DNA of 33,605 nt from Nitrospirae bacterium MYbinv3 (GTDB lineage Bacteria > Nitrospirota > Thermodesulfovibrionia > Thermodesulfovibrionales > Magnetobacteriaceae), in contig PEAB01000039.1 of NCBI GenBank assembly GCA_002753395.1, forward strand, positions 1-33,605, written 5' to 3'. Both the position numbers and the translations under genes were made by a program. This document shows, piece after piece, positions 32,702 to 33,605 of this stretch. The notes under the pieces are model-generated. The model saw nothing but the letters and a program-made list of their open reading frames with translations, was not told the origin of the DNA and did not search any database. Position 1 is the first letter of the stretch; each line of letters opens with the position of its first letter.

Positions 32702-32867
32702 GTATCTTCTTTATCTTTCATGGTAACTATGCTTTTATGCTTTCTGGATTCCTGTTTACACAGGAATGACATATTTGGAAAACGGCTATTACTGTCATTC
32801 CCACGAAAGTGGGAATCCATAGTCTTGAAACCATAAAAATTTTTACCATGCTTTTTAACGAGGATAC
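32702..32867 (-). mobile_element. MITE-like element M, copy D (intact), between two genes of the cluster
   Basis: The 166-bp element is flanked by 8-bp direct repeats TATTGGAG (32694-32701, 32868-32875). The ends are GTATCTTCTTTA and the inverse of GTATCCTCGTTAA, as in copy A. It carries ATTCCTGTTTACACAGGAAT and ATTCCCACGAAAGTGGGAAT. The duplicated TATTGGAG contains the Shine-Dalgarno of the next gene. Confidence 0.88.
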
Positions 32868-32881
32868 TATTGGAGGTCAAA

Positions 32882-33271
32882 TTGCAAGAGGTAGTAGTTA
32901 ATAAAATAAGCGGTGATTTACTTGATTTCATGTCTTTTTTACAGGAACAAGCCGATAAAGAAACTTTTGGCAAATATGAGGTACGTGATATTCACAAAAC
33001 GATTGAACGTGATCTAGACATCGAATACACACAGATTCTACTGGATGTCTCTATAGGAGTTTTTGTCGATCTTATATGTAACTACTTATTAGATTATGAT
33101 TCAAAAGAAGAATTAAGGAACGAGCTTGAACGTACTCTTATCATAAACATGAGCTTTAAAGACAAAGATGAAAAAATGATAACAGTAACATGTTCTGGCG
33201 AAACCGTGGAAGATGTAATTCAGGAATTAAAAAAAGTCTTTAGCAATCACGGCTTCACAGAAATTACTTAA
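32882..33271 (+). CDS. Small cytosolic protein, last gene of the cluster
   Basis: The 129-residue protein has no signal peptide. The first 80 residues look helical (DLLDFMSFLQEQADKETFGK; YTQILLDVSIGVFVDLICNY). The last 45 (IINMSFKDKDEKMITVTCSG, ETVEDVIQELKKVF) look like two strands followed by a helix, similar to small adaptor or effector-associated domains near caspase-like genes, but I cannot name it. TTG at 32882 is chosen because GGAGG (32872-32876) is 5 bases before it. An earlier in-frame TTG (32870) would lie within the ribosome site. In the ancestral arrangement, without the MITE, this gene would start 15 bases after the stop of the caspase-like gene. Confidence 0.65.
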   Translation: MQEVVVNKISGDLLDFMSFLQEQADKETFGKYEVRDIHKTIERDLDIEYTQILLDVSIGVFVDLICNYLLDYDSKEELRNELERTLIINMSFKDKDEKMITVTCSGETVEDVIQELKKVFSNHGFTEIT

Positions 33272-33284
33272 GGAGGCAAATTGG

Positions 33285-33335
33285 CCCCCTCCTTTGATGG
33301 GAGGGGGATTGAAGATAACTACCTCTGCAGGTCTA
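33285..33335 (-). terminator. R2-derived hairpin after the cluster
   Basis: CCCCCTCC (33285-33292) pairs with GGAGGGGG (33300-33307), an 8-bp perfect stem 14 bases after the last stop codon. It is part of an inverse R2 unit (ACTACCTCTGCAGG to 33331). It may end transcription of the cluster, although no T run follows. Confidence 0.5.
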
Positions 33336-33337
33336 TC

Positions 33338-33605
33338 TTATTTTGTACTCCAAAACTTCTTCTGCATCCAAAGACTAACGTACTGCCATATTATGTCATA
33401 CATGACGCAAAATGTCACCTTAAGAAAGATTATGCTAATGTAAACAGGCTCATTTAAAAAGTCTTTCTCTGGCATGATAACTGCAAAGTGATAAGCGTAA
33501 TGATAAGGCGTAAAGCTAAGGATGGTTTTTAACCGTCTAAAGAGGTAATACGGATTTTGGAGGATTGACATGTTTAAGGTAATGTCAGAGATGAGCAAGA
33601 GGGAT
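33338..33605 (-). CDS. C-terminal part of a membrane protein, running off the right edge
   Basis: The minus-strand frame is open to the window end (at least 88 codons), so the true start is outside. A TTG at 33598 is not convincing. The visible part contains YYLFRRLKTILSF, HYAYHFAVIMPEKDF and a hydrophobic segment PVYISIIFLKVTFCVMYDII, followed by WQYVSLWMQKKF. It looks like the end of an integral membrane or membrane-associated protein, but no family is recognised. Confidence 0.45.
   Translation of the reverse strand, partial: SLLLISDITLNMSILQNPYYLFRRLKTILSFTPYHYAYHFAVIMPEKDFLNEPVYISIIFLKVTFCVMYDIIWQYVSLWMQKKFWSTK

Noticed and set aside
32653-32973. 106-codon frame on the minus strand
   Set aside because: It crosses MITE copy D and the antisense of the following gene.
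301-33335. Many short repeats, considered as CRISPR arrays
   Set aside because: Copies are irregularly spaced over the whole window, vary in length and orientation, and no cas genes are present.

Overview
The window (33,605 bp) looks like a chromosomal stretch of a Gram-negative, probably anaerobic or microaerophilic bacterium. My best guess is Nitrospirota (Thermodesulfovibrionia/Magnetobacterium-like). This rests on the mix of two bacteriohemerythrins, citramalate synthase, FeoB with a Fur-FeoA regulator, an outer-membrane barrel protein and very dense palindromic intergenic repeats. It is an inference from gene content, not a search result. No rRNA, tRNA or CRISPR array was seen.

Layout. 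1-555: an IS edge (start of a broken transposase, minus strand) beside a hicB 3' fragment and a repeat. 556-3913 (+): terB and a PMCA-type Ca2+ P-type ATPase. 4119-5580 (-): an outer-membrane barrel protein and a small membrane protein behind a consensus promoter. 6206-7237 (+): a SAM methyltransferase. 7295-8449 (-): nifS. 8702-9109 (+): bacteriohemerythrin. 9148-13649 (-): mutS and pgi. 13730-14118 (-): hicA with a nonsense-interrupted hicB. 14580-17509 (-): feoB preceded by a Fur-FeoA fusion, with a promoter and Fur-box-like palindrome. 17849-21083 (-): GspC-like protein, DEAD-box helicase and GT4 glycosyltransferase in a row. 21434-22825 (+): a 17-codon leader ORF, rph and rdgB, translationally overlapping. 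23062-24651 (+): cimA. 24795-27197 (-): amt followed by a GT2 glycosyltransferase. 27744-28641 (-): flavin reductase and a second bacteriohemerythrin. 29379-33271 (+): an AT-rich four-gene cluster of unrecognised proteins (lipoprotein, exported protein, a protein with a caspase/CHAT-like His...Cys pattern, and a small cytosolic protein). A partial membrane-protein gene runs off the right edge.

The core genes are ordinary housekeeping and are spaced by a heavy load of non-coding repeats. Family R1 (about 13 copies, GC-rich, built of self-complementary modules such as AAGGGGACTGGTCCCCTT) occupies much of the intergenic space. Family M is a 166-bp MITE-like element with GTATCYTCTTT termini and 8-bp target duplications, present as two intact and two partial or degenerate copies. 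Family R2 is a shorter repeat (GGTAGTCCTGCAGAGGTAGT plus a CCCCTCCC hairpin).

The most unusual items are the putative caspase-like four-gene cluster, whose last gene was separated from the rest by a MITE that duplicated its ribosome-binding site; the Fur-FeoA fusion upstream of feoB; and an R1 element nested inside a MITE.
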